Source: Agrococcus jejuensis
GTDB taxonomy: Bacteria; Actinomycetota; Actinomycetes; Actinomycetales; Microbacteriaceae
Direction of reading: 5' to 3'
Length of the DNA: 64,000 bases
Assembly: GCF_007679035.1 (NCBI RefSeq)
Contig: NZ_VEFR01000001.1
Span: 1-64,000 of the forward strand
The notes below the pieces were generated by a model that worked only from the letters and a program-made list of their open reading frames with translations, did not search any database and had not been told where the DNA came from. The stretch's first letter is position 1; every line of letters starts with the position of its first letter. Shown in pieces: positions 17,297 to 26,909 of the stretch. The position numbers and the translations under genes were made by a program.

Positions 17297-18036
17297 TGGA
17301 CCACGACCCTTCCACCGAGGGGGAGCGCCTGCAGAAGGTGCTCGCCGCCGCCGGCGTGGCCTCGCGCCGCGTCGTCGAGGACATGATCGTCGACGGCCGC
17401 ATCGAGGTGGACGGCGAGGTCGTCACCGAGCTCGGCACGCGCATCTCGCCCGAGGCTCGGGTGACGGTCGACGGCACGCCCGTGCAGCTCGACGTGTCGA
17501 AGCGGTACGTCATGCTCAACAAGCCCACGGGCGTCGTGTCGTCGATGGCAGACGACCGCGGTCGCGCCGACCTCACGCAGTACACGCGCGACCTCGACGA
17601 GCGCGTCTACAACGTCGGTCGCCTCGACTACGACACGTCGGGCCTGCTGCTGCTCACGAACGACGGCGAGCTGGCCAACGTGCTCGCGCATCCGTCGTTC
17701 GGCGTCGAGAAGACGTACGTCGCGAAGGTGCAGGGACGCGTGGACTCGCGCATCGTGCGCACGCTGCGCAACGGCTTCGAGCTCGACGACGGCTTCATCC
17801 GCGCCGACAAGGCGCGCATCCTCGGCACGCCGGGCAGGCAGGCGTCGATGCTCGAGATCACGCTGCACTCGGGCCGCAACCGCATCGTGCGTCGCATGCT
17901 CGAGCACGTCGGGCACCCCGTCGTCGACCTCGTGCGACGCCGGTTCGGGCCGCTGACGCTCGGCACGCTCGCGTCGGGGGCGACGCGGGAGCTGACGAAG
18001 GAGGAGCGCGGGGCGATCCTCAAGCTCGCGCGCTGA
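17293..18036 (+). CDS. rluB: 23S rRNA pseudouridine synthase RluB-type
   Basis: A 247-residue RsuA/RluB-family pseudouridine synthase. The S4 domain covers about residues 10-60 (ERLQKVLAAAGVASRRVVEDMI). The catalytic Asp lies in VGRLDYDTSGLLLLTNDG near 115, and the closing motif is LHSGRNRIVRRMLEHVGHPVVDLVRRRFGPLTLG. RluB modifies U2605 of E. coli 23S rRNA; the exact site here is inferred. The start is GTG 17293 (overlapping the scpB stop) or the ATG one codon later. A long inverted repeat begins at its stop. Confidence 0.88.
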   Translation: MMDHDPSTEGERLQKVLAAAGVASRRVVEDMIVDGRIEVDGEVVTELGTRISPEARVTVDGTPVQLDVSKRYVMLNKPTGVVSSMADDRGRADLTQYTRDLDERVYNVGRLDYDTSGLLLLTNDGELANVLAHPSFGVEKTYVAKVQGRVDSRIVRTLRNGFELDDGFIRADKARILGTPGRQASMLEITLHSGRNRIVRRMLEHVGHPVVDLVRRRFGPLTLGTLASGATRELTKEERGAILKLAR

Positions 18037-18194
18037 CCAGCTGGTCGAGGAGCGCGCGAGCGCAGCGAGCACGCGTCACGAGACCACGCGACCGCTTCTC
18101 CTGCCCAGCCATGCGAATGGTCGCGTCGGGCGGGTCCGTCACGTGGTCTCGTGACGGCTGCAGCCTTCGGCTGCGGCCTCCTCGACCAGCTGGT
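18036..18194. repeat. Composite REP-like inverted repeat between rluB and tyrA
   Basis: Outer arms ACCAGCTGGTCGAGGAG (18036-18052) and its exact complement (18178-18194), inner arms CGTCACGAGACCACG (18074-18088) and exact complement (18142-18156), and GCGACC/GGTCGC (18088-18093/18119-18124) nest within each other. The right half has an extra CAGCC-TTCG-GGCTG hairpin. The arrangement resembles dispersed palindromic repeats (BIME/REP) known in actinobacteria. It separates the parA-rluB operon from the tyrA promoter and may also act as terminator. Confidence 0.8.
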
Positions 18195-18227
18195 GGAGGG
18201 CGTGCCGGGCGGAGCCCGCCGGTCGCG

Positions 18228-18233
18228 TACCCT
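18228..18233 (+). promoter_or_regulatory. -10 box TACCCT for tyrA-cmk-der
   Basis: TACCCT lies six bases before the GTG at 18240, just beyond the composite repeat. Confidence 0.45.
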
Positions 18234-18239
18234 TGACCG

Positions 18240-19319
18240 GTGACCCATCGACTCCGCGGACCCGTGCGCATCGTCGGCACCGGGCTCCTCGGATCCTCGA
18301 TCGGGATGGGTCTGACGAGGCTGGGCGTCGACGTGACGCTCGCCGACGTCAGCCCCACGGCCGTGCGCCTCGCCGCCGACTACGGTGCCGGACGCCCCGC
18401 GGGCATCGGCGACGCCCCGGCGCTCGTGGTCGTGGCCGTGCCGCCCGACGTCACCGCCGACGTCGTCGCGCGCGAGCTCGACACGCACCGCGACGCCGTC
18501 GTCATCGACGTCGCGAGCGTCAAGGCCCCGATCCTCGCCGACCTCCGCAGCGCTGGCGCCGACGTGAGCCGCTACCTCGGCACGCATCCCATGGCCGGCC
18601 GCGAGCGCTCGGGGGCCCTCGCAGGCCGCGCCGACCTCTTCGTCGGTCGCCCGTGGGTGATCGCCGACCACGACGCCATCTCGTACGCGCAGGGCAGCGT
18701 CGTCGACGACCTCATCCTCGACCTCGGCGCCATCCCGATCGAGATGGATCCCGCCGAGCACGACCGCTCGGTCGCGACCGTGAGCCATGTGCCGCAGCTC
18801 GTCTCGACGCTCATGGCCGTGCGCCTGCAGGAGGCCGCCGACGAGGCGCTGCGGCTCGCGGGGCAGGGCGTGCGCGACGTCACGCGCGTCGCAGGCAGCG
18901 ACCCGGGCCTGTGGGTGCAGATCCTCTCGGCCAACGCCCCCGCCGTCGCCGAGCAGCTGCGCGCGCTGCGCGCCGACCTCGACCGCCTCGTCGACGCGCT
19001 CGACGACGTCGATCGCGAGGGCGCGCGCCGCACGATCGCCGACGTGCTCGCCGACGGCCGCGCCGGCGTCGAGCGCCTGCCGGGCAAGCACGGCCAGCGG
19101 TCGCGCTTCACGCGCATCGCCGTGCGCGTCGACGACCGCCCGGGCCAGCTCGCCCGCCTCCTCACCGACATCGGAGACGCCAACGTGAACATGGAGGACG
19201 TGCGCCTCGAGCACGCCGAGGGCGCCCAGTTCGGCGTCGCCGAGATCCTCATCGCCCCCGAGACCGAGCAGCGACTGCTCGAGGCCCTCGACGCGCGCGG
19301 ATGGGCGGTGGTCTCGTGA
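18240..19319 (+). CDS. tyrA: Prephenate dehydrogenase with ACT domain
   Basis: A 359-residue TyrA that oxidises prephenate to 4-hydroxyphenylpyruvate in tyrosine synthesis. The NAD site is [18 protein letters not shown] (residues 11-28). [27 protein letters not shown] carries the conserved His and substrate arginines, and [13 protein letters not shown] the second His. A C-terminal ACT domain (about 280-355, [17 protein letters not shown]) probably gives tyrosine feedback. The stop overlaps the cmk GTG; the order rluB-tyrA-cmk-der is conserved in actinobacteria. Confidence 0.93.
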   Translation: MTHRLRGPVRIVGTGLLGSSIGMGLTRLGVDVTLADVSPTAVRLAADYGAGRPAGIGDAPALVVVAVPPDVTADVVARELDTHRDAVVIDVASVKAPILADLRSAGADVSRYLGTHPMAGRERSGALAGRADLFVGRPWVIADHDAISYAQGSVVDDLILDLGAIPIEMDPAEHDRSVATVSHVPQLVSTLMAVRLQEAADEALRLAGQGVRDVTRVAGSDPGLWVQILSANAPAVAEQLRALRADLDRLVDALDDVDREGARRTIADVLADGRAGVERLPGKHGQRSRFTRIAVRVDDRPGQLARLLTDIGDANVNMEDVRLEHAEGAQFGVAEILIAPETEQRLLEALDARGWAVVS

Positions 19320-19969
19320 CGACCGTCGCCATCGACGGGCCCGCGGGCTCGGGCAAGTCCTCCGTCGCGCGCGTCGCGGCCGAGCAGCTGGGCTTCCACC
19401 TGCTCGACACCGGCGCCGCCTACCGCTCGCTCGCGTGGCTCGTGCTCGAGCGGGGCCTCGACCCGTACGTCGAGACCGACGTGCTGAGCTTGCTCGACGA
19501 CTTCGACTACGCCGTCGACGTCGCAGGCGAGACGCAACGGTTCTCGGTCGGCGGCGTCGACGTGACCGATGCCATCCGCACCGAGCGCATCTCGGGCGCC
19601 GTCTCGGGCGTCGCCCGCGTGCCCGCCGTGCGCGAGGCCGTCAACGTGCGCTTCCGCGCCCTCATCGCCGACGCCCGTCCGGGCATCGTCGTCGAGGGGC
19701 GCGACATCACCACGGTCGTCGCGCCCGACGCCGACGTGCGCATCCTGCTCACCGCCGACGAGGACGTGCGCATCCGCCGCCGCATCGGCGACGTGGGGGA
19801 TGCGGCAGGCGTGGCGGAGCGCCTGAGCGCGCGCGACCGATCCGACAACCAGGTGGTCGACTTCATGACGCCCGCACCGGGCGTGACGCTGGTCGACTCC
19901 ACCCATCTCGACTTCGACGAGACCGTCGCCGCGGTCGTCGAGCTCGTACGAACGCAGGAGCGTGCATGA
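19316..19969 (+). CDS. cmk: Cytidylate kinase
   Basis: A 217-residue (d)CMP kinase. Walker A is [14 protein letters not shown] at 6-19, followed by [12 protein letters not shown] (CMP site), [31 protein letters not shown] (LID arginines) and ARDRSDNQ. It is slightly shorter than E. coli Cmk. GTG 19316 overlaps the tyrA stop, and its TGA overlaps the der ATG. Confidence 0.94.
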   Translation: MTTVAIDGPAGSGKSSVARVAAEQLGFHLLDTGAAYRSLAWLVLERGLDPYVETDVLSLLDDFDYAVDVAGETQRFSVGGVDVTDAIRTERISGAVSGVARVPAVREAVNVRFRALIADARPGIVVEGRDITTVVAPDADVRILLTADEDVRIRRRIGDVGDAAGVAERLSARDRSDNQVVDFMTPAPGVTLVDSTHLDFDETVAAVVELVRTQERA

Positions 19970-21501
19970 CCACCGACCAGCCCCAGCCCGACGGGTTCGA
20001 CCCGGCCGACGCCGACGACGTGGAGGTCGTGCAGGCCTACCCGACCGACATGGACGAGGCGCGCGAGCTCGACGAGGCGCGCGTCGCCTCGCTGCGCGCC
20101 GGCCTCTCCGACTACGACCTCGACGAGGAGGACGCGGCGCTGCTCGCGGCCGAGCTCGGACCCGACGAGGTCGTCACGCTGCCCGCGCTGCCCGTGCTGG
20201 CGATCGTCGGCCGCCCCAACGTGGGCAAGTCGGCGCTCGTGAACCGCATCATCGGCCGTCGCGAGGCCGTCGTCGAGGACACCCCCGGCGTCACGCGCGA
20301 CCGCGTCACCTACCGTGCCGAGTGGGAGGGCCGTGCGTTCACGGTCGTCGACACCGGCGGGTGGGAGCCGGATGCGCGCGGCATCGACAAGTCGGTCGCG
20401 CAGCAGGCGGAGATCGCCGTCGACCTCGCCGACGCCGTGCTGTTCGTCGTCGACGTGACCGTGGGCGCGACGTCGACCGACGAGCACGTCGTGCGCATGC
20501 TGCGCTCGTCGTCGAAGCCCGTCATGCTCGTCGCCAACAAGTCCGACGACGCCCGCCGCGACCTCGAGGCCTCGAGCCTGTGGAGCCTCGGCCTCGGCGA
20601 GCCGTACCCGGTCTCGGCGCTGCACAGCCGTGGCGTCGCCGACCTGCTCGACGCCGCCATGAAGGTGCTGCCCGACGAGTCGGCCGTCGCGAAGGTCGAG
20701 CTCGGCGGACCCCGCCGCGTCGCCCTGCTCGGTCGCCCGAACGTCGGCAAGTCGTCGCTGCTCAACAAGGCCGCCGGCGAGGAGCGCGTCGTCGTCAACG
20801 AGATGGCAGGCACGACGCGCGACCCCGTCGACGAGCAGATCGAGCTCGCCGGCCGCGTGTGGCGCTTCGTCGACACCGCAGGCATCCGTCGCCGCGTGCA
20901 CCTGCAGCAGGGCGCCGACTTCTACGCGACGCTGCGCACGCAGGCCGCGCTCGAGAAGGCCGAGGTGGCGGTCGTGCTGCTCGACGTCACCGAGGTGCTG
21001 TCGGAGCAGGACGTGCGCATCGTCGACCTCGTGCTCGAGTCGGGCCGCGCGCTCGTGCTGGCGTTCAACAAGTGGGACCAGCTCGAGGACGAGCGCCGCA
21101 AGTACCTCGAGCGCGAGATCGAGAAGGACCTCCACCACGTCGCCTGGGCGCCGCGCGTGAACATCTCGGCCCGCACGGGTCGTCACCTCGAGAAGCTCGT
21201 GCCCGCCCTCGAGCTCGCCCTCGACTCGTGGGACACGCGCATCCCCACCGGCAAGCTCAACGCGTTCCTCGCCGAGCTGTCGGCGGCGAACCCGCACCCC
21301 GTGCGCAGCGGCAAGCAGCCGCGCATCCTCTTCGCGACGCAGGCGAGCACGCGTCCGCCGACCTTCGTGCTGTTCACGACCGGCTTCCTCGACCCGCAGT
21401 ACCGCCGCTTCATCACGCGTCGTCTGCGCGAGGAGTTCGGCTTCGAGGGCAGCCCGATCCAGGTCAACGTGCGCGTGCGCGAGCGCCGCGAGCGTCGCTA
21501 G
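19966..21501 (+). CDS. der: Ribosome-assembly GTPase Der (EngA)
   Basis: A 511-residue tandem GTPase for 50S assembly. The first 75 residues are an acidic extension typical of actinobacterial Der. G1 motifs are [13 protein letters not shown] near 83 and [13 protein letters not shown] near 257; NKSD and NKWD complete the two G domains. The C-terminal KH-like domain has [35 protein letters not shown] 19966 overlaps the cmk stop. It is convergent with the nuclease gene, with four bases between stops. Confidence 0.95.
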   Translation: MTTDQPQPDGFDPADADDVEVVQAYPTDMDEARELDEARVASLRAGLSDYDLDEEDAALLAAELGPDEVVTLPALPVLAIVGRPNVGKSALVNRIIGRREAVVEDTPGVTRDRVTYRAEWEGRAFTVVDTGGWEPDARGIDKSVAQQAEIAVDLADAVLFVVDVTVGATSTDEHVVRMLRSSSKPVMLVANKSDDARRDLEASSLWSLGLGEPYPVSALHSRGVADLLDAAMKVLPDESAVAKVELGGPRRVALLGRPNVGKSSLLNKAAGEERVVVNEMAGTTRDPVDEQIELAGRVWRFVDTAGIRRRVHLQQGADFYATLRTQAALEKAEVAVVLLDVTEVLSEQDVRIVDLVLESGRALVLAFNKWDQLEDERRKYLEREIEKDLHHVAWAPRVNISARTGRHLEKLVPALELALDSWDTRIPTGKLNAFLAELSAANPHPVRSGKQPRILFATQASTRPPTFVLFTTGFLDPQYRRFITRRLREEFGFEGSPIQVNVRVRERRERR

Positions 21502-21505
21502 CGCC

Positions 21506-22300
21506 TCACCAGTCGACGTCGTCGACGCTCGCCACGAGGCGCGGCGTCGTCGGCGTCGCCGTGCGGCTGCGCTTGCCGACGGGGATGCGGGACAGGTCGA
21601 GTCCGGTGCGCTCGGCGAGATCGTCGAGGGTCACCTCGTACGTCTCGAAGCCGTCGAGGTAGGCGGGCTGCACGGTCGACAGGTCCTGCGCGAGCAGGAA
21701 CGCGCGAGCGCGGATGGCGTCGCCGAGCCGGTAGACGACGATCTTCCAGTGCTCGCGCGGCAGGCGCACGACGCCGCGGTACTCGGGGTCGTCGGCTGCG
21801 AGCACCGGGCCTGCGAAGACGACGACGCGGCGCTCATGCAGGCCGTCGAGGTCGAGCACGGCGTGCTCGAGCTCGCCCCACGCGCCGCCGCGGCCCGACT
21901 GGTTGAAGTCGGCATGCTGCGGCGTGATGTTCGTGAAGCAGAACGAGTCGCGGTTCGCGGCACGCGCCTCGGCGAGCGTGCCCCACAGCAGGTCGGCGCG
22001 GCGCGCGAGGTGGCCGCGATCGAGGTCGTTGGCCGCGTAGACCTCGTCGGTCGTCTGCTCGTCGAGCGGCAGCCGCTCGTCGGCGAAGAAGTCGCGCTGG
22101 CGGGGGATGTCGGGGAAGAGCCGCAGGCCGTCGATCGCCCATGCCACCGACCACGCGAGGCGCCGCTGCCGATGCATCGTCACCGAGAAGTGCGTGTACG
22201 GCAGCACCGGTGCGTCCGCGTCGTCGACGGGCGTCGGCGCGGGCACGTCGACGCCGAGGAATCGTGGGTCGTAGCCGGCCGGGGGCTTCGTGTTCGCCAT
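21506..22300 (-). CDS. DNA/RNA non-specific endonuclease (DRGH family)
   Basis: A 264-residue beta-beta-alpha-metal nuclease. ANDLDRGHLARRADLLWG contains the DRGH motif with the catalytic His; FTNITPQHADFNQSGRGGAWGELE holds the Mg2+-ligand Asn and the following Trp and Glu seen in NucA/Serratia nuclease relatives. Homologues are usually secreted, but this N-terminus (MANTKPPAGYDPRF) shows no signal peptide or membrane segment, so location and target are uncertain. The ATG at 22300 has a -10 box eight bases upstream. Short gap to the RelA-like gene. Confidence 0.82.
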   Translation of the reverse strand: MANTKPPAGYDPRFLGVDVPAPTPVDDADAPVLPYTHFSVTMHRQRRLAWSVAWAIDGLRLFPDIPRQRDFFADERLPLDEQTTDEVYAANDLDRGHLARRADLLWGTLAEARAANRDSFCFTNITPQHADFNQSGRGGAWGELEHAVLDLDGLHERRVVVFAGPVLAADDPEYRGVVRLPREHWKIVVYRLGDAIRARAFLLAQDLSTVQPAYLDGFETYEVTLDDLAERTGLDLSRIPVGKRSRTATPTTPRLVASVDDVDW

Positions 22301-22308
22301 CGTGGGCG

Positions 22309-22314
22309 ATGCTA
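22309..22314 (-). promoter_or_regulatory. -10 box TAGCAT, leaderless-type
   Basis: TAGCAT on the minus strand ends eight bases before the nuclease ATG at 22300. Confidence 0.5.
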
Positions 22315-22343
22315 GGCGCGACGTGCGACGACGCGCGTGGGGA

Positions 22344-23273
22344 TCAGCCCTCGGCGACCTCGGGCAGGGCGACCGGCAGGTAGTAGAGACCGCGCTCGTC
22401 CTCGAAGACGCGGGCCTCGAGCGTCGAGCCCTCCGGCACGAACGCATCCACGTCGACGTGCCGGTCGGTGGGTGCGAGCGCCCGCACGGCGAAGGCCGGG
22501 ATGAGGCCCTGGCGGCCCTCGTCATCGACCGCCAGCGCATAGCGCGGACCTGTCGAGCGCACGACGACCGAGCGGATCGGGATGCGGCCCGCGATCGTCT
22601 GCGCACGCTCCGACGCCGGCTCGGCGGTCGCGACGTCGAACTCGCCAGCGAGGTCGTCGGCGAGGCGATCCACCTCGGCCAGCAGGTTCGCCATCGTGCG
22701 GCCCACCGACCGGTGGAAGCCGCTCGGCCGCAGCCCACCGCCGGGCTTGTAGAGGTCCTCGTGCGTCAGCTCGCCCCAGGCATCCTGCACGCGCGTCTTG
22801 ATCTGCACCTCGACGGCCACGACCGTCGTGCCCGCAGGCGTCGTGACGTCGACGTCGAGCAGCGCATGCACGGCGCGGTAGCCGGAGGGCTTGGGCTCGG
22901 CGACGTAGTCGCGGATCTCGACGAGGTGGATGCCGTCCTGGTGCGCCGTCGCGACGTCGTCGGCGAGCAGCAGCTGGTCGCGCGTCGACTTGCACAGCAC
23001 CTTCACGCCGACGACGTCGCGCACGAGCTCCTCGACCTGGTCGACCGTGACGTCGGCGAGGTCCAGCTCGGTCGCAGCACGCGAGAGGCGATCGATCGTG
23101 CGCGCCTCGTCCTTGATGCGACCGGGCATGACGACGAGCCGCATGCGGTCGGCGTCGGCGAGCAGCGCATCCGCGCGCTCGTCGAGCCAGCCCTCGACCA
23201 TGCCCATGGCGGCATCCCATGCGTCGGCGCGCGTCTCGTACGCGCGCCGCACCGCGGTGGTCGGGTCAGTCAT
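22344..23273 (-). CDS. RelA/SpoT-domain protein, putative alarmone synthetase-like
   Basis: A 309-residue protein with a RelA/SpoT nucleotidyltransferase domain from about 45 to 205: PGRIKDEARTIDRL, DVVGVKVLCKSTRDQLLLADDV, the G-loop-like AEPKPSGYRAVHALLDV with the stacking Tyr, and VEVQIKTRVQDAWGELTHEDLYK with the catalytic-type Glu. There is no HD hydrolase, TGS or ACT domain, so it is small-synthetase-like. An unassigned C-terminal part (about 225-309, beta-rich, ending LYYLPVALPEVAEG) is unusual. (p)ppGpp synthesis is inferred only. ATG 23273 follows the pdxY stop by four bases, so the two genes form an operon. Confidence 0.75.
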   Translation of the reverse strand: MTDPTTAVRRAYETRADAWDAAMGMVEGWLDERADALLADADRMRLVVMPGRIKDEARTIDRLSRAATELDLADVTVDQVEELVRDVVGVKVLCKSTRDQLLLADDVATAHQDGIHLVEIRDYVAEPKPSGYRAVHALLDVDVTTPAGTTVVAVEVQIKTRVQDAWGELTHEDLYKPGGGLRPSGFHRSVGRTMANLLAEVDRLADDLAGEFDVATAEPASERAQTIAGRIPIRSVVVRSTGPRYALAVDDEGRQGLIPAFAVRALAPTDRHVDVDAFVPEGSTLEARVFEDERGLYYLPVALPEVAEG

Positions 23274-23277
23274 GGCG

Positions 23278-24129
23278 TCAGCGGACCTGTCGGACCTGGA
23301 ACTGGCGACGCGGGTGCGCGTACGCCTCCTGCGCCTCCACGAGCTGGAGCTCGCGCTCGCCCGAGTCGAGGGTGGTCTGCAGCAGGTCGAACACGCTCGA
23401 CACCGTCGCCTCGAGCGCATCCCACGCCGATCCCGACGTGCGGTAGTGCGCCGTGAACAGCGCGGCGGTGACGTCGCCGGAGCCGTTGGCCTTGAACGGC
23501 AGGAACGGGGTCTGCACGATCCAGGCGCCCTCGTCGTCGACCGCGAGCATCTCGATGGTGCCCTGCGGTCGGTCGGGGCGCTCGACGCTCGTGACGAGCA
23601 CCGTGCGGGGTCCCATGTCGCGGGCGCGGTCGACGGACTCGAGGGTCTCGTCGAGCGTCGCCGGCTCGGTGCCGGTGAGGAAGCCGAGCTCGAACTGGTT
23701 CGGCGCGATGAGGTCGGCGACCGGCACGACGCGCTCGCGGATGAGCGCAGGGATCGCCGGAGCGACGAAGCAGCCGGACTTCGCGTTGCCCATGACGGGA
23801 TCGCACGTGTACGTCGCGGCCGGGTTGAGCGCCTTCGTGCGCTGCACGGCGTCGACGACGACGTCGACGATCTCCTCGCCGCCGAGGTAGCCCGAGAGCA
23901 CCGCATCGACCTGGGCGAGCGCGCCGCGCTCCTCGATGCCGAGGATGACGTCGGCGACGTCGGTCGCGGGCAGCAGCGGGCCGCGCCACGCGCCGTACCC
24001 GGTGTGGTTCGAGAACACGACGGTCGAGACCGGCCACACCTCGTGCCCCAGCCGCTGCAGCGGGAACACGGCGGCCGAGTTGCCGACGTGGCCGTACGCG
24101 ACCGACGACTGGATCGAGAGGATCTTCAT
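23278..24129 (-). CDS. pdxY: Pyridoxal kinase PdxY
   Basis: A 283-residue ribokinase-fold enzyme that phosphorylates pyridoxal in B6 salvage. It starts MKILSIQSSVAYGHVGNSAAVFPLQRLGHEVWPV, the standard PdxY N-terminus. YTCDPVMGN, LIAPNQFELGFLTG and the catalytic FKANGSGDVTAALF (anion hole GxGD) follow. A GGGAGGATC ribosome site precedes ATG 24129. First gene of a two-gene operon with the RelA-like gene. Confidence 0.93.
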   Translation of the reverse strand: MKILSIQSSVAYGHVGNSAAVFPLQRLGHEVWPVSTVVFSNHTGYGAWRGPLLPATDVADVILGIEERGALAQVDAVLSGYLGGEEIVDVVVDAVQRTKALNPAATYTCDPVMGNAKSGCFVAPAIPALIRERVVPVADLIAPNQFELGFLTGTEPATLDETLESVDRARDMGPRTVLVTSVERPDRPQGTIEMLAVDDEGAWIVQTPFLPFKANGSGDVTAALFTAHYRTSGSAWDALEATVSSVFDLLQTTLDSGERELQLVEAQEAYAHPRRQFQVRQVR

Positions 24130-24197
24130 CCTGCGATCCTCCCACCGGTCGCGAGCGGATGCGGAATCGGCGCGGGCGGGATGCCGTTGCATCCGGC

Positions 24198-24656
24198 ATG
24201 AGCGAGGCAGCCCGTCCGACCGTCCGTCAGCTGCGCATCGTCGTCGAGGCCGACGACCACGACGCCGCCGTCGCGTTCTTCCGCGACGCCCTCGGGCTGC
24301 CCGAGCAGGCGGCGTACGCGGGGGAGGGCGACGAGCGCGTGGTGATCCTCGAGGCCGGGCGGGCGACCCTGGAGCTCGCGAACCCCTCCCACGTGCGCGC
24401 GATCGACGCCGTCGAGACCGACGGCGTGACGAGCCCGCGCATCCGCCTCGCGTTCGAGGTCGACGACGCGGCTGCGGCGACGTCGGCGCTGGAGGCCGCG
24501 GGCGGCGAGGTGCTGGCGACGCCGCGCGAGACGCCCTGGCGGTCGCTGAACGCGCGGCTGCAGGCGCCCGCCGACCTGCAGATCACGCTCTTCGAGGAGC
24601 TCGAGACGCTGCAGGAGCGCTCGCAGCGCGAGGGCTTCGGGGCCGGGGAGCGCTGA
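24198..24656 (+). CDS. VOC (glyoxalase/bleomycin-resistance) family protein
   Basis: A 152-residue single-chain VOC protein with the paired beta-alpha-beta-beta-beta modules: QLRIVVEADDHDAAVAFFRDALGLP, then RVVILEAGRATLELAN, and the second half RLAFEVDDAAAATSALEAAGGEV with LQITLFEEL. The metal ligands cannot be fixed by eye, so enzyme activity is unknown. It is convergent with the DUF2017 gene, with two bases between stops. Confidence 0.82.
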   Translation: MSEAARPTVRQLRIVVEADDHDAAVAFFRDALGLPEQAAYAGEGDERVVILEAGRATLELANPSHVRAIDAVETDGVTSPRIRLAFEVDDAAAATSALEAAGGEVLATPRETPWRSLNARLQAPADLQITLFEELETLQERSQREGFGAGER

Positions 24657-24658
24657 GG

Positions 24659-25159
24659 TCAGTCCGAGACGACGGCCTCGACGAGGCTGCCCTGCGCGTA
24701 GCCGAGCCAGTCGACGACCGCCTGGAACTGGGCGAGGTCGTCGGCCGTGAGGTCGAGGTGGCTCGTGGGGCCCTGCTGCACGCGCGTGTGCAGCACGATG
24801 CGGATGTCGCCGATGCCCGCGAGCCACGCATCCGCCGACTCCTCGGGCACCTCGACGCGCACGCGCTCGTCGACGACGGTCGCGTGGGCGGCGAGGTCGC
24901 GCGCCATCGCCCGTTGCCGGTCGAGCCGGAGCGCCGCCTGGTCGTCGGAGGTGAGCCTGCGGAACTCGTCGGCGAGCTCCTCGTCCTCGTACGCGGCGGG
25001 GAAGAGGCGCTCGACCACGGGATCGGCGCGGTCGGCCTCGCCGTCGCGCACCGCGACGAACACCTGCCGCACCTGGGCGACGAGCCGGGTGAGCATCGTC
25101 GCCTCGTCGGCCGTGAGCTCGAGCACGAGCGCGTCGCCGTCGCGCCTCCACGGCTTCAC
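24659..25159 (-). CDS. DUF2017 family protein (ClpS neighbour)
   Basis: A 166-residue protein of the actinobacterial DUF2017 family, nearly always encoded next to clpS. Recognisable parts are [34 protein letters not shown] and [32 protein letters not shown] 25159 overlaps the clpS stop (GTGA), so the two are translated together; a role in ClpS/Clp proteolysis is likely but undefined. Confidence 0.82.
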   Translation of the reverse strand: MKPWRRDGDALVLELTADEATMLTRLVAQVRQVFVAVRDGEADRADPVVERLFPAAYEDEELADEFRRLTSDDQAALRLDRQRAMARDLAAHATVVDERVRVEVPEESADAWLAGIGDIRIVLHTRVQQGPTSHLDLTADDLAQFQAVVDWLGYAQGSLVEAVVSD

Positions 25160-25449
25160 TCGACACGCTCCAGCGTCGCGAGCAGGCCGTAGCCGTGCAT
25201 GGCAGACACGTGCAGCTCCTGCTGCTCGCGGCCGCCGGCCGACACGATCGCCCGGCCCTTCGTGTGCACCTGCATCATGAGGCGCTCGGCCTTCGCCTCG
25301 TCGAAGCCGAAGTACGAGCGGAACACGTAGGTGACGTAGGTCATGAGGTTCACGGGGTCGTCCCACACGATGGTGACCCAGTCGCCGTCGGTCGCCGCCA
25401 GGGCGGCGTCGTCGACCGAGAGGTCGACGTCGGTCGCGGTGCCCTGCAT
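25156..25449 (-). CDS. clpS: ATP-dependent Clp protease adaptor ClpS
   Basis: A 97-residue N-recognin that delivers N-degron substrates to ClpAP/ClpCP. The core is [19 protein letters not shown], then [24 protein letters not shown] and an [12 protein letters not shown] strand; the DDPVN and MMQVH residues form the N-end binding pocket. ATG 25449 is supported by a -10 box seven bases upstream; a GTG 18 bases earlier would place the start on that box. Confidence 0.93.
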   Translation of the reverse strand: MQGTATDVDLSVDDAALAATDGDWVTIVWDDPVNLMTYVTYVFRSYFGFDEAKAERLMMQVHTKGRAIVSAGGREQQELHVSAMHGYGLLATLERVE

Positions 25450-25456
25450 GCACCCG

Positions 25457-25462
25457 AGCCTA
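25457..25462 (-). promoter_or_regulatory. -10 box TAGGCT for clpS
   Basis: TAGGCT on the minus strand ends seven bases before the clpS ATG at 25449. Confidence 0.5.
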
Positions 25463-25531
25463 CGCACGGGATCTGCGTCGCGGAACGGAGGCTGGCGGCA
25501 TCCGGTCGGATGCGGTAGCGGGGGGTCGGCG

Positions 25532-26779
25532 CTAGCCGACGCGCTCGACGATGCCCTGCTCGTGCGTCTCGAGACGGCGCAGCGATGCGGAGCGGCGGTC
25601 GAGCAGCACGCTGACGACCGCGAGGCCCATGCCGGCCGTCGCGAGCAGCACGCCCACCCATCCGGGCGCGAGGTAGCCGAGGCCGGCGCCGATCACGGCA
25701 CCGCCGACAGCCGCGCCGAGCGCGTTGCCGACGTTGAACGCCGCGTGGTTCATCGCGGCACCCAGCAGCTCGGCCTCGCCGGCGATCTGGATGATGCGCG
25801 ACTGGATCGACGGGATGAGCATCGACGTCGACAGGCCGATGAGGAAGGCGAGCACGAACAGCGCCACGGGCTCGCCGCCGAGCACCGAGTAGAGGCCCAT
25901 GACGGGGATGACGGCGAGGAAGCCGCCGAGCATCGTCGGCACGAGCGCCTTGTCGCCGAGCACGCCGCCGAGGATGTTGCCGATCGTCATGCCGATGCCG
26001 AGCGTCGCGAGCACCCACGGCACCGTGCTCTCGCTGAGGACCGCGACGCGCGTGACGGTCTCGGCGATGTACGAGTAGATGGCGAAGAAGCCGCCGAAGC
26101 CGACGGCGCCGACCGCGAGCATGAGCCACAGGCGGCCGTCGCGCAGGGCCGAGAGCTCGCGCAGCGGATTGCGCTCAGGATTGCCTGCCACGGTCGGCAG
26201 CGTGCGGAACGCGAGCAGCAGCGTGAGCGCGAAGATGCCGGCGATCGCGACGTACGACCAGCGCCATCCGGCGGTCTGGCCGAGGTAGGTGCCGAGCGGC
26301 ACGCCGATGACGTTCGCGACCGTGAGCCCCGACAGCGCGAGCGCGACGCCCGCGCCCTGACGGCCGGGACCCATGATGCGGGCCGCGAGCAGCGACGCGA
26401 CGCCGAAGTACGCGCCATGGGGGAGGCCGGAGACGAAGCGCGACAGCATCGTGAGCTCGAACGTGGGCATGAGCGCGCTCGAGAGGTTCGCGATCGTGAA
26501 GGCCGCGGCGAGGATGAGCACGAGCCGCGTCTGCGACATCCGTGCCGCGAGCACCGCGATCGCGGGGGCGCCGACGACGACGCCGAGCGCGTACGCCGAG
26601 ATGAGCCACCCGGCGGTCTGGATGCCGCGCTCGGGGTTGGCCGCGAAGCCCGGCACGAGGTCGTCGCCGATGAGCGGCAGGAGGCCCATCGAGGCGAACT
26701 CGGTGGTGCCGATGCCGAAGCCGCCGAGCGCGAGCGCGAAGAGCGCGAGGACGCGACGGACGGGGGTGAGCTGCTGCAT
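25532..26779 (-). CDS. MFS transporter, DHA1/AraJ type
   Basis: A 415-residue permease with about 12 hydrophobic helices in two six-helix halves. Helix 1 is [26 protein letters not shown], typical of the CmlA/AraJ/YdhP drug-proton antiporter group, and the motif A-like LAARMSQTR lies after helix 2. Likely exports small hydrophobic compounds or sugars; substrate unknown. ATG 26779 has GGAGA nine bases upstream. Confidence 0.87.
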   Translation of the reverse strand: MQQLTPVRRVLALFALALGGFGIGTTEFASMGLLPLIGDDLVPGFAANPERGIQTAGWLISAYALGVVVGAPAIAVLAARMSQTRLVLILAAAFTIANLSSALMPTFELTMLSRFVSGLPHGAYFGVASLLAARIMGPGRQGAGVALALSGLTVANVIGVPLGTYLGQTAGWRWSYVAIAGIFALTLLLAFRTLPTVAGNPERNPLRELSALRDGRLWLMLAVGAVGFGGFFAIYSYIAETVTRVAVLSESTVPWVLATLGIGMTIGNILGGVLGDKALVPTMLGGFLAVIPVMGLYSVLGGEPVALFVLAFLIGLSTSMLIPSIQSRIIQIAGEAELLGAAMNHAAFNVGNALGAAVGGAVIGAGLGYLAPGWVGVLLATAGMGLAVVSVLLDRRSASLRRLETHEQGIVERVG

Positions 26780-26909
26780 GGGGGAGTCTCCGGACGGTGC
26801 GTGGGGACAGGGCTGTGCAGCGCTGCGCACCCCCATCGTATTCCCCCGCGCATCGCCCGACGGGGCCGTGGATCGCCGAGCGGGCTCGACGTGCGGATGC
26901 GTCGTCGGC

